Shown here piece after piece: positions 58,176-58,209 of a stretch of DNA of 58,209 nt (the stretch's first letter is position 1; each line of letters opens with the position of its first letter). Below the pieces are notes generated by a model, which was not told where the DNA came from, ran no database searches, and saw nothing but the letters and a program-made list of their open reading frames with translations. The position numbers and the translations under genes are program-made. The DNA comes from Clostridia bacterium (GTDB lineage: Bacteria > Bacillota_A > Clostridia > Oscillospirales > CAG-272), in NCBI GenBank assembly GCA_017462125.1, contig JAFTRQ010000194.1, positions 1-58,209 of the forward strand, written 5' to 3'.

Positions 58176-58209
58176 ATGGCTATTATGTATCCATTGTATC
58201 CTTTTCAAC

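Noticed and set aside
1..58209. CRISPR array, tRNA, rRNA, prophage or complete insertion sequence
   Set aside because: No regularly spaced direct repeats, no cloverleaf or rRNA sequence, and no integrase, transposase or phage structural gene were seen on either strand.

Overview
The window reads as a chromosomal segment of an uncultured gut-type Clostridia (Bacillota), probably in or near Oscillospirales or Christensenellales. The basis is clostridial-type sigma-A promoters (TTGACA, 17 bases, TATAAT), GGAGG ribosome sites, many AraC-regulated sugar genes, BMP-type nucleoside transport, lipoproteins with Glu/Thr-rich linkers, and about 50% G+C. I see no phage, CRISPR, tRNA, rRNA or complete insertion sequence. 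The family or genus cannot be fixed from sequence alone.

Layout. 1-3592 (+): end of a cell-surface polymer locus, with a cut-off gene, an unusual YidC-like insertase fused to a CDP-glycerol glycerophosphotransferase domain, a small membrane protein and an AAC(3)-family acetyltransferase. 3655-7142: an AraC regulator divergent from a ceramidase-family hydrolase plus DegT-type aminotransferase operon. 7194-11296 (-): a GH123/DUF4091 protein, a FliB-like protein and a TIM-barrel glycosidase-like protein. 11437-16227 (-): a five-gene amino-sugar operon (two Gfo/Idh/MocA oxidoreductases, a TIM-barrel isomerase, nagB, nagA) with a divergent AraC gene. 17527-19963 (+): serC and serA. 20090-25140: a GH39-like enzyme, a small lipoprotein, two secreted proteins and an orphan acyl carrier protein. 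25506-33888 (+): a purine/nucleoside salvage island (xpt, BMP-type ABC transporter, nucleoside hydrolase, MFS transporter). 33927-39463: an HtrA-type protease, an orphan response regulator, then ychF, trmB and truB. 39503-46722: an FAD oxidoreductase, a GH43-like protein, aspartokinase, a DUF1015 protein and a lipoprotein. 46877-50255: an SDR / dehydroquinase-like / SDR operon with a divergent AraC gene. 50635-58051: an iron-type alcohol dehydrogenase, a 1231-residue esterase lipoprotein with three tandem beta-domains, a GH13 enzyme and an SDR.

The economy suggested is uptake and cytoplasmic breakdown of glycans and nucleosides: none of the five glycosidase-like proteins has a signal peptide, while the esterase lipoprotein and the beta-sandwich proteins are exported.

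The most interesting material is intergenic. Family A (five copies, one truncated) is a three-hairpin element that ends in a Shine-Dalgarno sequence directly before the start codon of unrelated genes, and its stems are kept by paired base changes. Family B (two copies) is a core of about 115 bases lying between two identical copies of a terminator-like hairpin, and the hairpin sequence differs between the two loci. Family C is a long-stem hairpin plus a C-run and an AAAACTTT-like tail just after stop codons (seven copies); family D is a related element found before genes. These look like genome-wide dispersed elements and are the best candidates for something undescribed.
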